Part shown: positions 8,657 to 17,065 of the stretch, in pieces | Layout of the letters: each line of letters opens with the position of its first letter | Numbering within the stretch: the stretch's first letter is position 1 | Assembly: GCA_945881915.1 (NCBI GenBank) | Contig: CAMCVW010000021.1 | Coordinates: 1 to 53,554, forward strand | Source: Thermoflexus hugenholtzii JAD2 | GTDB taxonomy: Bacteria > Chloroflexota > Chloroflexia > Chloroflexales > Roseiflexaceae | Direction: 5' to 3' | Length of the DNA stretch: 53,554 nt | Made by a program: the position numbers and the translations under genes | The notes under the pieces: model-generated | The model's input: only the letters and a program-made list of their open reading frames with translations | Database searches by the model: none | Told to the model about the DNA's origin: nothing

Positions 8657-9550
8657 ATGTTGAAGCACGCATTTGTATGGTGGTGCCTGACGCAGCAAGG
8701 GCTGACGGATGCACAGATTCTCGACGCCGGCCAACAGGCTGGATTCGAAGGGGTCGAAATGGCTCCCGAGCACCTGTGGCGTGAGGTTCAGACGCGTGGC
8801 TTGACGATGGTGTCGACCCAAGCACACGGCACGATTGAATCTGGGATGAATGACCCAAAGCAACACAATCGCATCATTAGCGAGACCTGTGCAATGCTCG
8901 AAAAAGCGGTCAAGTGGAACATTCCCACCCTCATCTGCTTCAGTGGCAATCGTGGTCAAAACAACGACCGGGAAGCCATCAAACAAATCAATGAAGTACT
9001 GTTCAAAGTCGCCTCGTTGGCAGAGCAAGCCAAAGTGTCGGTAGTACTCGAGCTTCTCAATAGCCGTGTGGATCACCCCAATTATCACTGTGACCGGACC
9101 GAGTTCGGCATTGCCTGTGTGGAACCCATCCGATCTGAGCGCATCAAGTTGCTCTACGACGCCTACCATATGCAGATTATGGAAGGTGACCTGATTCGCA
9201 CCATCCGCGCCCATCATAGATACTTCGGGCATTACCACATCGCCGGTAACCCCGGGCGGAATGACCCCGATGGCACCCAAGAGATTCATCACCCGGCATT
9301 GATGCAAGCCATTGCCGACACCGGGTACACGGGCTTTGTCGGTCACGAATATCTGCCCAGTGGCCCGATCGCGGCAGCACTCAAGGCCTCGCGCATACTC
9401 CTCGATGTGGTTCCGAGTGTGAAGGCAACGATCGAGCGCTCGATTCGCCCAGGCGCACTCGACCCCATCCCGGCGGCTGCAGCCCCTGTCGACGAAGTCG
9501 CTCCGGTGATTGAGCCTGAAGCCACGATCGTTGTGCCCCAAAAGAGGTAA
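8657..9550 (+). CDS. Sugar phosphate isomerase/epimerase, hydroxypyruvate-isomerase-like TIM barrel
   Basis: 297 aa, AP-endonuclease-2/xylose-isomerase-like barrel. Metal-site candidates: VVLELLNSRVDH (Glu), LLYDAYHMQIMEGD (Asp and His), YFGHYHIAGNPGRNDPDG (His) and FVGHEYLP (Glu). This pattern is that of the Hyi/hydroxypyruvate isomerase branch, but the exact sugar cannot be read from sequence. The last 35 residues form a Pro/Ala-rich tail (PAAAAPVDEVAPVIEP) absent from typical members. AAGAAAGA precedes the ATG. The downstream GH29 fucosidase remnant suggests that this was once a carbohydrate-use locus. Confidence 0.85.
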   Translation: MLKHAFVWWCLTQQGLTDAQILDAGQQAGFEGVEMAPEHLWREVQTRGLTMVSTQAHGTIESGMNDPKQHNRIISETCAMLEKAVKWNIPTLICFSGNRGQNNDREAIKQINEVLFKVASLAEQAKVSVVLELLNSRVDHPNYHCDRTEFGIACVEPIRSERIKLLYDAYHMQIMEGDLIRTIRAHHRYFGHYHIAGNPGRNDPDGTQEIHHPALMQAIADTGYTGFVGHEYLPSGPIAAALKASRILLDVVPSVKATIERSIRPGALDPIPAAAAPVDEVAPVIEPEATIVVPQKR

Positions 9551-9603
9551 AAAGCTGATTTCGAACGGCTGTACAGCCCTGCATGGGAATCGTTACAACG
9601 CTC

Positions 9604-9871
9604 CGGATTAGGGATTGTGACGGCACGTATGGTATATTCACCCTTTGGGTTCCCTATACAGTGCCCGCATTCGGTGGTGAATAGTATCCATGGATGATGT
9701 ACATGCAGGGGAGCATAGAATTTAATCAGCACGTGGCGACCTACGGGCCGCAGTCACGATTCGGCTAAAAGACTTCATCCCCCAATTTCGCGCCCCGCAG
9801 TTCGACGCAACTGCGTGGGCGCAGTTGTTTGCCGCAGCAGGAGCACTCTTTGTGGTACCGGTGGAAGAAAA
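9604..9871 (+). pseudogene. Decayed fragment of a GH29 alpha-L-fucosidase
   Basis: No open frame covers this stretch, but translated pieces match the N-terminal region of GH29 alpha-L-fucosidases in order. In one frame (9604-9765): YGIFTLWVPYTVPAFGGE, then TAG (9682-9684) where the family has Trp, then YPWMMYMQGSIEFNQHV and ATYGPQSRFG. A one-base loss (GGCTAAAAGAC for GGC TAC AAA GAC) moves the frame, which continues KDFIPQFRAPQFDATAWAQL and FAAAGALFVVPVEE. The match stops at a terminator hairpin at 9872. The family HWG motif has become TLWV. Both ends are missing, so only about 90 codons remain. Assignment is from family memory, not a search. Confidence 0.78.
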
Positions 9872-9888
9872 CCAGCGTGCGACGCTGG
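9865..9888 (-). terminator. Intrinsic terminator of the 9896-10474 gene
   Basis: On the minus strand, stem CCAGCGT/ACGCTGG (9872-9888, 3-nt loop) followed by TTTTCTT. It lies 8 nt past the stop of the minus-strand gene and marks where similarity of the GH29 remnant ends. Confidence 0.7.
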
Positions 9889-9895
9889 TGTTTGT

Positions 9896-10474
9896 CTAGG
9901 AAGTAGGCGTATGGGAGGATACATGCACGTGCGCGTGCAGTGTATCGCGGAGCGTCGATAAGTGACGGTATTGTTCGATGCGGACGACGTGGGATTTGGT
10001 GCGGCGTAATGTGGTGAGGAGGGCGCTGACTTCGCGGTCAGCCTGCTTCCACTGCGCGGTGAGGCGGTCGGCACTCGCTGCATCGAAGGCACGTCGGCTG
10101 CGTGCGATGCGTCGTTTGAGTGACGCATAGGTGACACGGGCCGGACGCCGGGCGCGCCCACGTAATTGCGTCATCAGCAGTGAGACATCGGCCAATAACG
10201 CCGCCCGGGCCATGACCGGGTCCCGATAGACCCGGCTCGCCCATTGCCAGCGGACCAGTTGGATGAGGGCGACAGCGATGAGAATGACAGCAGCGCTGAG
10301 TTGCTCGCGCTGGGTGGCCTGCAAGACACGGATCTGCACGTCACGCAACAGCGACTGAACGAGCATACCAACAGTGGCGTCACCACGCACGGCAGCCAGC
10401 CAGAGCGTAGAGAGCATGGCCCAAGTCTGCATGAACCAGGCGACGAGTTGCATCAGATATGATTGCCAATCCAT
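9896..10474 (-). CDS. Hypothetical small membrane protein, divergent from the STAND ATPase
   Basis: 192 aa, no family recognised. It is hydrophobic at the N-terminus (about residues 4-27) and has a second hydrophobic segment near 62-76 (AAVILIAVALIQLVR). The rest is a strongly basic, Arg-rich helical region (RGRARRPARVTYASLKRRIARSRR), probably cytoplasmic and coiled. GAGAGG lies 9 nt before the ATG and a good terminator follows the stop, so it is a real transcription unit. It faces away from the NB-ARC/TPR gene across a 90-nt shared promoter region, so the two may be co-regulated and could function together; this is inference. Confidence 0.65.
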   Translation of the reverse strand: MDWQSYLMQLVAWFMQTWAMLSTLWLAAVRGDATVGMLVQSLLRDVQIRVLQATQREQLSAAVILIAVALIQLVRWQWASRVYRDPVMARAALLADVSLLMTQLRGRARRPARVTYASLKRRIARSRRAFDAASADRLTAQWKQADREVSALLTTLRRTKSHVVRIEQYRHLSTLRDTLHAHVHVSSHTPTS

Positions 10475-10564
10475 CGAATATTCCTCTCACGGATGTGGAT
10501 GCGCTGTGAAGCGTTGACCGTTTTGCGACGATAATACGTCATACTGCCGGTTATGGAGGTCGAT

Positions 10565-13474
10565 ATGGAACTCAGTGTATACCCTGATTATACCTTTCGG
10601 CTTGGAAGTGTCCACAGTCGTATCGCGTGGCAGCGTCCCACAACCCCACGGCTTGGAGCGGCAGCGACGGACCGACACGCGCTCAACGGAGTGATCCGTG
10701 CAGCCTTGGCGCGCACGGGGAGCTGCGTTTTGTGTGGAGTCCCCGGCACCGGCAAGAGCACGCTGGCCGCGCGCTACGGTATAACGGCAGTCGAAGACTA
10801 CCCCGGCGGCGTCATCTTGGTGCGCATCGGTCCGCACTCCACAGAGGGCACGAGTCAGTGGGTGCTGCGCGAATGGTTTGTGCGGGCTACGGAACTCACC
10901 GAAACGCCGGCGGGGCTGCACATCCACCCCAGCCATGTCCAAACGCTGTGGGAACACGCCCCGCGCATGCTGGTGATCTTGGATGATGTCATCGAACCGG
11001 CACACATCGACACCTTGCGTATCGCGTTGCCGGCACATGCACACATGATTGTGACGACCCGCAGCGACGCCTGTGCGACCGGGTTGCAGATGCAACACGT
11101 ACACGTGGACGCCTATAGCCTCCCAGATGCACTTGCAGCCATGGTGACGGTACTCGGGCATCCACAGCCGACACTCGTACAGTGGCAGTGGCCAGCGGCA
11201 TTGGCGCGACACTTACAGTTGTACCCGCTCGCAATCGACCAAGCCTGCCAGTATTTGGTGCATCTGACCGATAATCCTGCAGGCTGGGCAAGCGAGGCAG
11301 AAGAGCTGTGCGCCCAAGACATTGATAGCATATTCCCCATGTTGCTCCACCGCCCGATTGCGCTTGGGGAGCAACAGAGTAGCCTGATTGAGCGGGGGTA
11401 TCAGCGCCTCCATCCGCTCGACCGGCAACTGTTGTTGTCGCTGGCCTGCTGCGCATTGGATGTCGACATCCCGCTCACATTGCTGTGCACCGCCTGGACA
11501 CTCGACGAAGACACTATCACGCAGATGATGACGCGTTTGGATGACCACGGGCTGGTGGTACGCACAAGCGACACCCTGTGGCGCCAGCACGCTGTGCTGC
11601 GCGCTTGTGTGCGCAATCAACTCGTCCACCCCGACGCCGAGGAGCTGCTGATGCGGCGCATCCTGATGGCGGCTACGGCACAGATGGCGCGCGCAACACA
11701 TGACTACCAATACGGACGAGCCGGTCCCGTATACCAGCAGCTGGCTGGATTGTTCGACAGCGCGCTGGCGCTGGATGTTGCAATTGCGCTCGATCTGGTG
11801 ACTACCTGTGCGCCGTATCACGCCGGGATGGGGATGCACGACGAGCAACTCGCTTGGGCACAGCGTGTCGCCGATACCGGTGCATCGAGCAGCGATGCCG
11901 AGCAGGTAGTGTGGAGCCAGATGCTGGTTGCGGATGCGTGTGTCGCACTGGCGGCACACGTCGGCATCGATCGTGGGCGACACTTACGGGCGGCTGTGGC
12001 GCACTACCATGCAGCGCGGATGAGTGATGCGAGCATTGCGTTGCATCCGCAGCGAGCCGCGTTGTTCAACCGCCGGGCGATTTGTATGATCGAAATGGCA
12101 GATCTGCCGGACGTTGATCGTGAAGCGCTCCTCACCGATGCGGTGGCCAGTTGTACAGAAGCGCTGCGAGACCCGCAGCTCGACGCCGCATTACACGCAG
12201 CGGTGAGTCAAAACAAAGCCAACGTACTCCACGAACTGTCGATGTATGCCTACCCAGCCGGCACCGAGACACTGGACGAGGCGATTGCCAGTTGTCACGG
12301 CGCATTGCAGTATCTGCCCACACAACTGACGACACAGCACTTCATCGGGCTGCACGCCACGCTTGCTTCGCTCTATCGCACGTATGCCGAGCGTGAGGGT
12401 GTGGATCGTGCCAGCCTCCTGCACCATGCGCGTGATGCGAGTAGTACGGTGTTGCTGCATCTGGATGCGACGAGTGACCCGATGCGGTATGCCAAGGAAT
12501 TGATGAATCGGGCGAATATCTTTAGTGATTTGGCGGAGCAGTGCGACGTCGACCAGCTGCACTGTATCGACGAAGCAGTCGATGGGCTGCACGAGGCACT
12601 CACGTACCGGACCGAAGACATCGTGCCCCTCGAGTATGCCTGGACGCAACACAATTTGGCACTGGCTTACCGTATCAAAGCGCATCTGGAGGGCCAAGAG
12701 CGAATCACGCTGTTGCGTGCGGCAATCACGGCCATGGAGGAAGCCCTGCGCTATCGTACGCGGAGCGAAGTACCCACCCATGCGAGCCTCAGCCACTACA
12801 TGCTGGCAACGATATGCCGCGATGTGGCAGATAGTCATGCCCTCGGCGACCCGGCCCGGGAAGCGGCGTTGGTGGCAGGGCTCGCACAGATTGATGTGGC
12901 GCAGGATATCTATGGCACACTCGAGAAAACGTTCGAAGTCAGCGCGTGTCACGACGTGCGGGCCGGGTTGTTGTGGCGGCGAGCGCTGCTTCCCAGCGCA
13001 GGAAGGGACCACTTCCTGGCGCAGGCAACCAACGAAGTCGCGCTGGCGCTGGCTGGCTTTGATCACGACCAGGAACCAAACGACTCCGGCGAATGCTTGC
13101 TCACGGCTGCCTGCATCGCCGCCTGGACCCCGGGGCAACAGCACCGGGCGGAAGAGTCTGCGCTCCGTGCAGTCAGTATGATTACCCTGGACCACAATGC
13201 AGAGCTCTATTGCAGGGCGCGGTTGGTCCTGGGCGATGTGCTGGTGCAGCGGGTATTGGATGCCGACGACGCTGCAGTGCTGGTGCAGCAGGGAATGACG
13301 GCATTGGACATCGCCCAGCGCCTCGGCCATGGGCCACACGAATTGCGTGCCTACGGGATGTTGCAGGCTGCGGCGGATGTCCTCGGCGCAACGGCATTTG
13401 GGCGGCTATGGCATGCACAGAGCGCTCTGCCGGTCCCGCTTGTCCTGCGACTGCGTGATGTGCCGGATCGGTAG
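10565..13474 (+). CDS. STAND-family NTPase: NB-ARC ATPase with TPR-like repeats
   Basis: 969 aa. Walker A is GVPGTGKST (residues 58-66), Walker B MLVILDDV (135-142) and the NB-ARC sensor MIVTTRSD (161-168). A winged-helix-like segment follows near 280-350, then about 600 residues of helical, TPR-like repeats with Ala-rich pairs such as ALHAAVSQNKANVLHELSMY and YAWTQHNLALAYRIKAHLEG. There is no N-terminal effector domain: only about 50 residues precede Walker A. I chose ATG 10565 because GGAGG sits 5 nt upstream; the ATG at 10553 overlaps that site. STAND proteins of this shape act as signal-gated switches in regulation or defence. The repeats would be the sensor; the output is not visible here. 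Confidence 0.85.
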   Translation: MELSVYPDYTFRLGSVHSRIAWQRPTTPRLGAAATDRHALNGVIRAALARTGSCVLCGVPGTGKSTLAARYGITAVEDYPGGVILVRIGPHSTEGTSQWVLREWFVRATELTETPAGLHIHPSHVQTLWEHAPRMLVILDDVIEPAHIDTLRIALPAHAHMIVTTRSDACATGLQMQHVHVDAYSLPDALAAMVTVLGHPQPTLVQWQWPAALARHLQLYPLAIDQACQYLVHLTDNPAGWASEAEELCAQDIDSIFPMLLHRPIALGEQQSSLIERGYQRLHPLDRQLLLSLACCALDVDIPLTLLCTAWTLDEDTITQMMTRLDDHGLVVRTSDTLWRQHAVLRACVRNQLVHPDAEELLMRRILMAATAQMARATHDYQYGRAGPVYQQLAGLFDSALALDVAIALDLVTTCAPYHAGMGMHDEQLAWAQRVADTGASSSDAEQVVWSQMLVADACVALAAHVGIDRGRHLRAAVAHYHAARMSDASIALHPQRAALFNRRAICMIEMADLPDVDREALLTDAVASCTEALRDPQLDAALHAAVSQNKANVLHELSMYAYPAGTETLDEAIASCHGALQYLPTQLTTQHFIGLHATLASLYRTYAEREGVDRASLLHHARDASSTVLLHLDATSDPMRYAKELMNRANIFSDLAEQCDVDQLHCIDEAVDGLHEALTYRTEDIVPLEYAWTQHNLALAYRIKAHLEGQERITLLRAAITAMEEALRYRTRSEVPTHASLSHYMLATICRDVADSHALGDPAREAALVAGLAQIDVAQDIYGTLEKTFEVSACHDVRAGLLWRRALLPSAGRDHFLAQATNEVALALAGFDHDQEPNDSGECLLTAACIAAWTPGQQHRAEESALRAVSMITLDHNAELYCRARLVLGDVLVQRVLDADDAAVLVQQGMTALDIAQRLGHGPHELRAYGMLQAAADVLGATAFGRLWHAQSALPVPLVLRLRDVPDR

Positions 13475-13598
13475 CACACACAGGGACGGGGAGGCTATGA
13501 AAAAATCGCGTGCTGCGGTTTTCTGTGACCAAAAGGCGCCGCGGCAGATTATGGAATGCGGGGAATGGCGGAGCCGGCAGCATTCCAGACGACCGCAA

Positions 13599-13631
13599 CG
13601 CCCCGGCTGCAGTGCAGCCGGGGCGCTTTTT
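13599..13631 (+). terminator. Intrinsic terminator after the STAND ATPase
   Basis: Stem CGCCCCGGCTGCA paired with TGCAGCCGGGGCG, then CTTTTT on the plus strand. It lies between the plus-strand ATPase and the convergent minus-strand sugar genes. Confidence 0.85.
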
Positions 13632-13645
13632 CATCCAAAAAGAGA

Positions 13646-14467
13646 CTACTGGGCTGCCTGTAACGCCTTGAGATCAGCGCGGGCAGAAGCGTCGACGGTG
13701 CCGAACGTACCCGTCTCGCAGACGACGTGACCGGTATAGCCGCCGGCGCGCAACGCGGCCAAGATGGCTTTGAGGGGTACATCGCCTTGGCCGAGCGGCT
13801 TGTGATTGAGCATGTCGAAGCGCGGCGCATTGCGGGTGCCGACGGGACCGGTGTCGCGCACGAATTCTTTGGCGTGGACCTGCACGATGACACTGGCGAG
13901 GGCTTTGGCGTCTGCGACGGCGTCATAGCCGACCGCCATGCCGTTGGCCATATCCCAGTATATGCCGACGTGTTTGGAGCCGACGGACTGTACGACGGCT
14001 AGGTTAGCGGCGGCGGGGAGCGTGCTCTCGATGCCCAGAATGACCCCGACTTTTTCGGCGTCGGGGGCGAGGGTTTTGAGCGAGCGCACCAAGCGTTCGA
14101 TACCGGCGTCGCCGATAATGTCGGCGTCGTAGAAGAACGGCACGAGCAAGACTTTGGCGCCGATATCGGCACACAGGGCGATGCCGCGTTTGATATTGAG
14201 GATGGCTGCAGCAACGGCAGCAGGGTTATCGTTGGCGATATTGGCGGCGTTCAGGAAGTGAGCGGCCACCGAGGCGATAGTGATGCCGTTGGTGCGCGCC
14301 GTCATGCGGATCATGTCGCGCATGGAGGGGCTCATCCGGCCGCCGGGGAGGGCGTCAGCGGGGGTATTCCAATCGAGTTCGACGCTGCTATAGCCGAGGC
14401 TCGCGGCGCGGTGAAAGACCTCGCCGATGTCGCATTTGAGGACGGACTGCATGGTACCGAAGTGCAT
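13646..14467 (-). CDS. Sugar phosphate isomerase/epimerase (TIM barrel)
   Basis: 273 aa, xylose-isomerase-like barrel. It begins MHFGTMQSVLKCDIGEVFHR; possible metal ligands are in LGIESTLPAAAN (Glu), GIYWDMANG (Asp), VQVHAKEF (His) and VVCETGTFG (Glu). Its ATG directly follows the stop of the Gfo/Idh/MocA gene (TAAATG), so the two are coupled. Such pairs commonly oxidise and isomerise an unusual sugar, inositol or sugar acid. The substrate cannot be read from these sequences. It differs clearly from the Hyi-like protein at 8657 and is not a recent copy. Confidence 0.85.
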   Translation of the reverse strand: MHFGTMQSVLKCDIGEVFHRAASLGYSSVELDWNTPADALPGGRMSPSMRDMIRMTARTNGITIASVAAHFLNAANIANDNPAAVAAAILNIKRGIALCADIGAKVLLVPFFYDADIIGDAGIERLVRSLKTLAPDAEKVGVILGIESTLPAAANLAVVQSVGSKHVGIYWDMANGMAVGYDAVADAKALASVIVQVHAKEFVRDTGPVGTRNAPRFDMLNHKPLGQGDVPLKAILAALRAGGYTGHVVCETGTFGTVDASARADLKALQAAQ

Positions 14468-15430
14468 TTAGGACTCCAATCGAATGGTTTGGCCGCCGTT
14501 TTGGAGGGAGCGCTCGGCAGCCATGGTGAGCTGGAGCGACGTGACTGCATCGGCGTAGGAGGATTTGATCATGGCTTGGTTTTTGGTTTTGAGGGCGGTC
14601 AAAAATTCGCCCACTTGGCGGATGTAGCCGGTCTCTTCGCCGCGGTAGCTGACGGCTTTGCCGTCAATGACACCGCTGAGGTCGAGGTCCATAGTGAGTT
14701 TGAGGTAGAAGTCGCGGCCAGTGAGTTCCCAGCCACAGCCTTCGGGGACTTCGGTGCAGCTGGTGCTGATGACCGTGCCGATGCCGCCGTTGGCGAATTT
14801 GAGCGAGACAATGGTGCTGTCTTCGAAGTCAGCAATGTCGTCGGCAGCACCTAGGTGGCCGAATGCCTGGACGTGCGCGACTTCGCCCATCAGGTGGCGC
14901 AGGAAGTCAAACATGTGGGTGCTTTGTTCGATGATTTGGCCGCCGCAGATGCTGCGTTTGCCCCACCACGGGTGATTGGCAGGCATGCGCACCATGAAGC
15001 GGGCCAGGCCCATGATGATTTTGCGGTCGCCAATGAGTTCACGGGCTTTGGCGGTGATATCGGCGTAGCGAGCCATGTAGCCCACTTGGTTGATGACGCC
15101 GGATTTCTGGATGGCAGACAGGGTCTGGGCGACGAGGGTGGCGTCGAGGCCGACGGGTTTGGCGACAAATACGGCGCAGCCGGCGTTGACACAATCGATG
15201 ACTTGTTGTTGGTGGAAGCCTGGAGGAATGGCGATGAAGACTGCATCGAGGTGCTCTTTTTGGAGCATTTCGCGGTAATCAGTATAGCCAGCGCAGTTTT
15301 CGGCTTTGGCGACTTCCGCGACGCGGGTGGCATTGATGTCGCAGACTGCGGTGACGGGCGTCTGGTATTGGGCCAATGCTTTGCGATAGATATCGACGAT
15401 TCCGCCGATTCCGATAAACCCGATTCGCAT
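14468..15430 (-). CDS. Gfo/Idh/MocA-family NAD(P)-dependent oxidoreductase
   Basis: 320 aa. The N-terminal Rossmann fold begins MRIGFIGIGGIVDIYRKAL; the family Lys motif is VAKPVGLD (usually EKP, here AKP). The C-terminal alpha/beta domain contains GGQIIEQSTHMFDFLRHLMG, the usual catalytic His region. ATG at 15428-15430 is chosen for the GGAGG 6 nt upstream; an upstream in-frame start is unsupported. It is followed without a gap by the sugar isomerase, and a TetR regulator lies 41 nt upstream on the same strand, probably controlling both. The Glu-to-Ala change in the EKP motif is unusual, but the catalytic Lys is kept. Confidence 0.88.
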   Translation of the reverse strand: MRIGFIGIGGIVDIYRKALAQYQTPVTAVCDINATRVAEVAKAENCAGYTDYREMLQKEHLDAVFIAIPPGFHQQQVIDCVNAGCAVFVAKPVGLDATLVAQTLSAIQKSGVINQVGYMARYADITAKARELIGDRKIIMGLARFMVRMPANHPWWGKRSICGGQIIEQSTHMFDFLRHLMGEVAHVQAFGHLGAADDIADFEDSTIVSLKFANGGIGTVISTSCTEVPEGCGWELTGRDFYLKLTMDLDLSGVIDGKAVSYRGEETGYIRQVGEFLTALKTKNQAMIKSSYADAVTSLQLTMAAERSLQNGGQTIRLES

Positions 15431-15471
15431 ACAAACCTCCATTGGTGGACATGCAACAGTGCGGAACAATG

Positions 15472-16140
15472 CTAATGTACCACAATTCGTTTTGGGTCAA
15501 ATTCGGGTTTGATAAGGTAGATCAAGGCATTTTGATAGAGCTCACCCTCGACGGTGTTGCACATATGCAGGTCGCCCATCTTGCCACTGTAGTAGAGGAA
15601 GTAGGGGGAATTCATCATGGTCAACGTGGTAATCGCGGCGATGAACGGATCGCGTTCGTAGAGAATACCGCATTGGATGCCGTAGGCGAGGACTCGGGCA
15701 AATTGATTCACCAAAGCGCGCAGACGATCCAGGTTTTGTTCGTGGCTTTCGAACCCGCTGTGATTCATGACCCAAGTGAGTTTATACATGTTGGGATTTT
15801 GGGTTGCATAGACGCTGATGTACTGCAGGACGCGATGAATGACGGGGATGACGGTGTCTGGTGTCATTTCGCCTTCGAATGCTTCCAGATCGGACCGTAC
15901 TCGGATCCACTCACGGTCGATGAGGCTCTGTAAAATGTCGCCCTGGTTGGCAAAGTAGGTATACAGCGACATGTGCGCCATTCCCAATCGTTCGGCAATG
16001 GCTCTACTGCTGATGGCATCTGGGCCAGCTTCGTTGAGGATGGCGGTGGCGCAATCGAGGATGCGATTGCGCATTATTTGTTTTTTCGGCTGCGGTTTTT
16101 TTGGGACGTGGCATAGACAACCTTGTGTGGTACACACCAT
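15472..16140 (-). CDS. TetR-family regulator with a probable frameshift near its start
   Basis: The body is a typical TetR protein: helix-turn-helix AISSRAIAERLGMAHMSLYTYF, then a helical ligand domain. The frame as it stands opens at ATG 16138-16140 and reads MVCTTQGCLCHVPKKPQPKKQ, an odd start without a ribosome binding site. In the next frame, ATG 16112-16114 with AAGG upstream reads MPRPKKTAAEK, the classic TetR N-terminus. It would join the body as MPRPKKTAAEKQIMRNRILD if the A6 run at 16081-16086 had one A fewer. An A7 run (16096-16102) is also present. So this is a one-base frameshift, a sequencing error or slippage. It probably controls the Gfo/Idh and isomerase genes downstream. Confidence 0.75.
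   Translation of the reverse strand: MVCTTQGCLCHVPKKPQPKKQIMRNRILDCATAILNEAGPDAISSRAIAERLGMAHMSLYTYFANQGDILQSLIDREWIRVRSDLEAFEGEMTPDTVIPVIHRVLQYISVYATQNPNMYKLTWVMNHSGFESHEQNLDRLRALVNQFARVLAYGIQCGILYERDPFIAAITTLTMMNSPYFLYYSGKMGDLHMCNTVEGELYQNALIYLIKPEFDPKRIVVH
16125..16137. promoter_or_regulatory. Possible TetR operator
   Basis: GTGTG-GTA-CACAC, a 13-bp inverted repeat placed 11-23 nt upstream of the MPRPKK start. Its position inside the otherwise predicted MVCTTQG codons argues that those codons are leader, not protein. Confidence 0.45.
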
Positions 16141-16176
16141 ATAGCGCTGTATAATTTACCTTTGCTGAATAGCATA

Positions 16177-16213
16177 CAAAAATCGCGGTGTCTCGTCTAC
16201 GAGACACCGCGAT
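16177..16213 (-). terminator. Intrinsic terminator after tRNA-Thr
   Basis: On the minus strand, a 14-bp perfect stem (16182-16195 with 16200-16213, 4-nt loop) followed by TTTTT. It ends tRNA transcription and insulates the TetR gene. Confidence 0.85.
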
Positions 16214-16217
16214 ACAT

Positions 16218-16292
16218 TGGAGCCGATAGTCGGGGTTGAACCGACGACCTACTGTTTACGAAACAGTTGCTCTACCACTGAGCTACATCGGC
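16218..16292 (-). tRNA. tRNA-Thr (anticodon CGT)
   Basis: 75 nt including an encoded CCA. Acceptor GCCGATG pairs with TATCGGC (one G-T pair), discriminator T. D arm GCTC/GAGC, anticodon stem ACTGT/ACAGT around loop TTCGTAA, which gives anticodon CGT for ACG codons, and T arm GTCGG/CCGAC. A strong terminator follows. Confidence 0.95.
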
Positions 16293-16336
16293 AATATTTT
16301 TAGTGTAGCAGAAAAAAACAGCGAATGCAAAAGGGA

Positions 16337-16370
16337 TTGAGCAGGGCTTATTGCAATAAGCCCTGCTCAA
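16337..16370 (-). terminator. 34-bp perfect palindrome, likely terminator of the trxB-moeA-AlkD operon
   Basis: Arms 16337-16352 and 16355-16370 are perfectly complementary, with a GC centre. On the minus strand the stem is followed by TCCCTTTTG, only a partial T tract. It lies 23 nt after the stop of the AlkD-like gene. Confidence 0.6.
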
Positions 16371-16393
16371 ACAGCAAGCCTTGCGCAAAATGC

Positions 16394-17065
16394 TCAACGC
16401 CGTTGCAATCCGCGAAGCGCCTCGCGCCGCGCGACGGTGCTTATCTGCGGATGTGCGTCGACGAACTGTTGCACGCGGTCAGGCTGATATCTGGCGATGT
16501 CACGCAGCGCCCAGCCGATTGCTTTGGCCACAAAAAACTCGCTGTCGGCCACATGCGGAGCACTCAGGGCAAACACCACATCGACATCATAATGCTGTTT
16601 GCGGCCACGTTGATGCTGGATAGACGCACGGATCAGCCAGCGATTGCCGCTGCTGTTCCAGTGCCACATCGTCGATGCACAATCGTAGCGGGTGCAGAGG
16701 GGATTGATGACATCGCTCCCCCACAAATCGACGCTATCCCACCAGGGTGTCTGGAGCAACAGGGTGGCAGCATGGTCTGCAATGAACGACGCATCGAGCA
16801 GACTGCGCCAATACGCGGCGACATCAGCGGCTGCGTAATGGAACTCACGCTCAGGCTCGCGGCACAGGAGCATTGCAAGGCTATAGACATCGTCTGCGGT
16901 CCGCACGGAGAGCTGACTGCACCATTCACGCACCACCCGCCGGCGCAGTTCGGCTTGAACCCCGACAAATGGCGCAATGTGCTTCATGTAGGCAGCCATC
17001 GGCGCGGCAGTGGCGGGGTCGGCAACCGCAGCGAGCAACTGGCGCAACTGAGCAACAGCATCCAT
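16394..17065 (-). CDS. DNA alkylation repair protein, AlkD-like HEAT-repeat family
   Basis: 223 aa. Family features: MAAYMKHIAPFVGVQAELRR at the N-terminus, WWDSVDLWGSDVI in the middle and FFVAKAIGWALRDIARYQPD near the C-terminus; the last holds the aromatic and charged residues lining the DNA-binding cleft. Members excise N3- and N7-alkylated purines without base flipping, or bind DNA only, so glycosylase activity is likely but not certain. Its ATG overlaps the moeA stop by one base (TGATG), making it the third gene of the trxB-moeA-alkD-like unit. That grouping has no obvious metabolic logic and may reflect only transcriptional coupling. Confidence 0.87.
   Translation of the reverse strand: MDAVAQLRQLLAAVADPATAAPMAAYMKHIAPFVGVQAELRRRVVREWCSQLSVRTADDVYSLAMLLCREPEREFHYAAADVAAYWRSLLDASFIADHAATLLLQTPWWDSVDLWGSDVINPLCTRYDCASTMWHWNSSGNRWLIRASIQHQRGRKQHYDVDVVFALSAPHVADSEFFVAKAIGWALRDIARYQPDRVQQFVDAHPQISTVARREALRGLQRR

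Noticed and set aside
8462-9541. 359-codon reverse-strand frame opposite the sugar isomerase
   Set aside because: Shadow of the isomerase gene, running into an AT-rich non-coding stretch.
12191-13339. 382-codon reverse-strand frame inside the STAND ATPase gene
   Set aside because: Shadow frame; composition is His/Arg/Gln-rich and without motifs.
13497-13730. Small reading frame starting MKKSRAAVF with a strong GGGGAGG ribosome binding site
   Set aside because: It runs through a strong terminator hairpin and antisense into the sugar isomerase gene; its sequence looks like non-coding, Arg-rich translation.
16218-16292. tRNA as an integration site with a nearby mobile island
   Set aside because: No integrase and no direct repeat of the tRNA 3' end was found on either side; the neighbours are ordinary genes.
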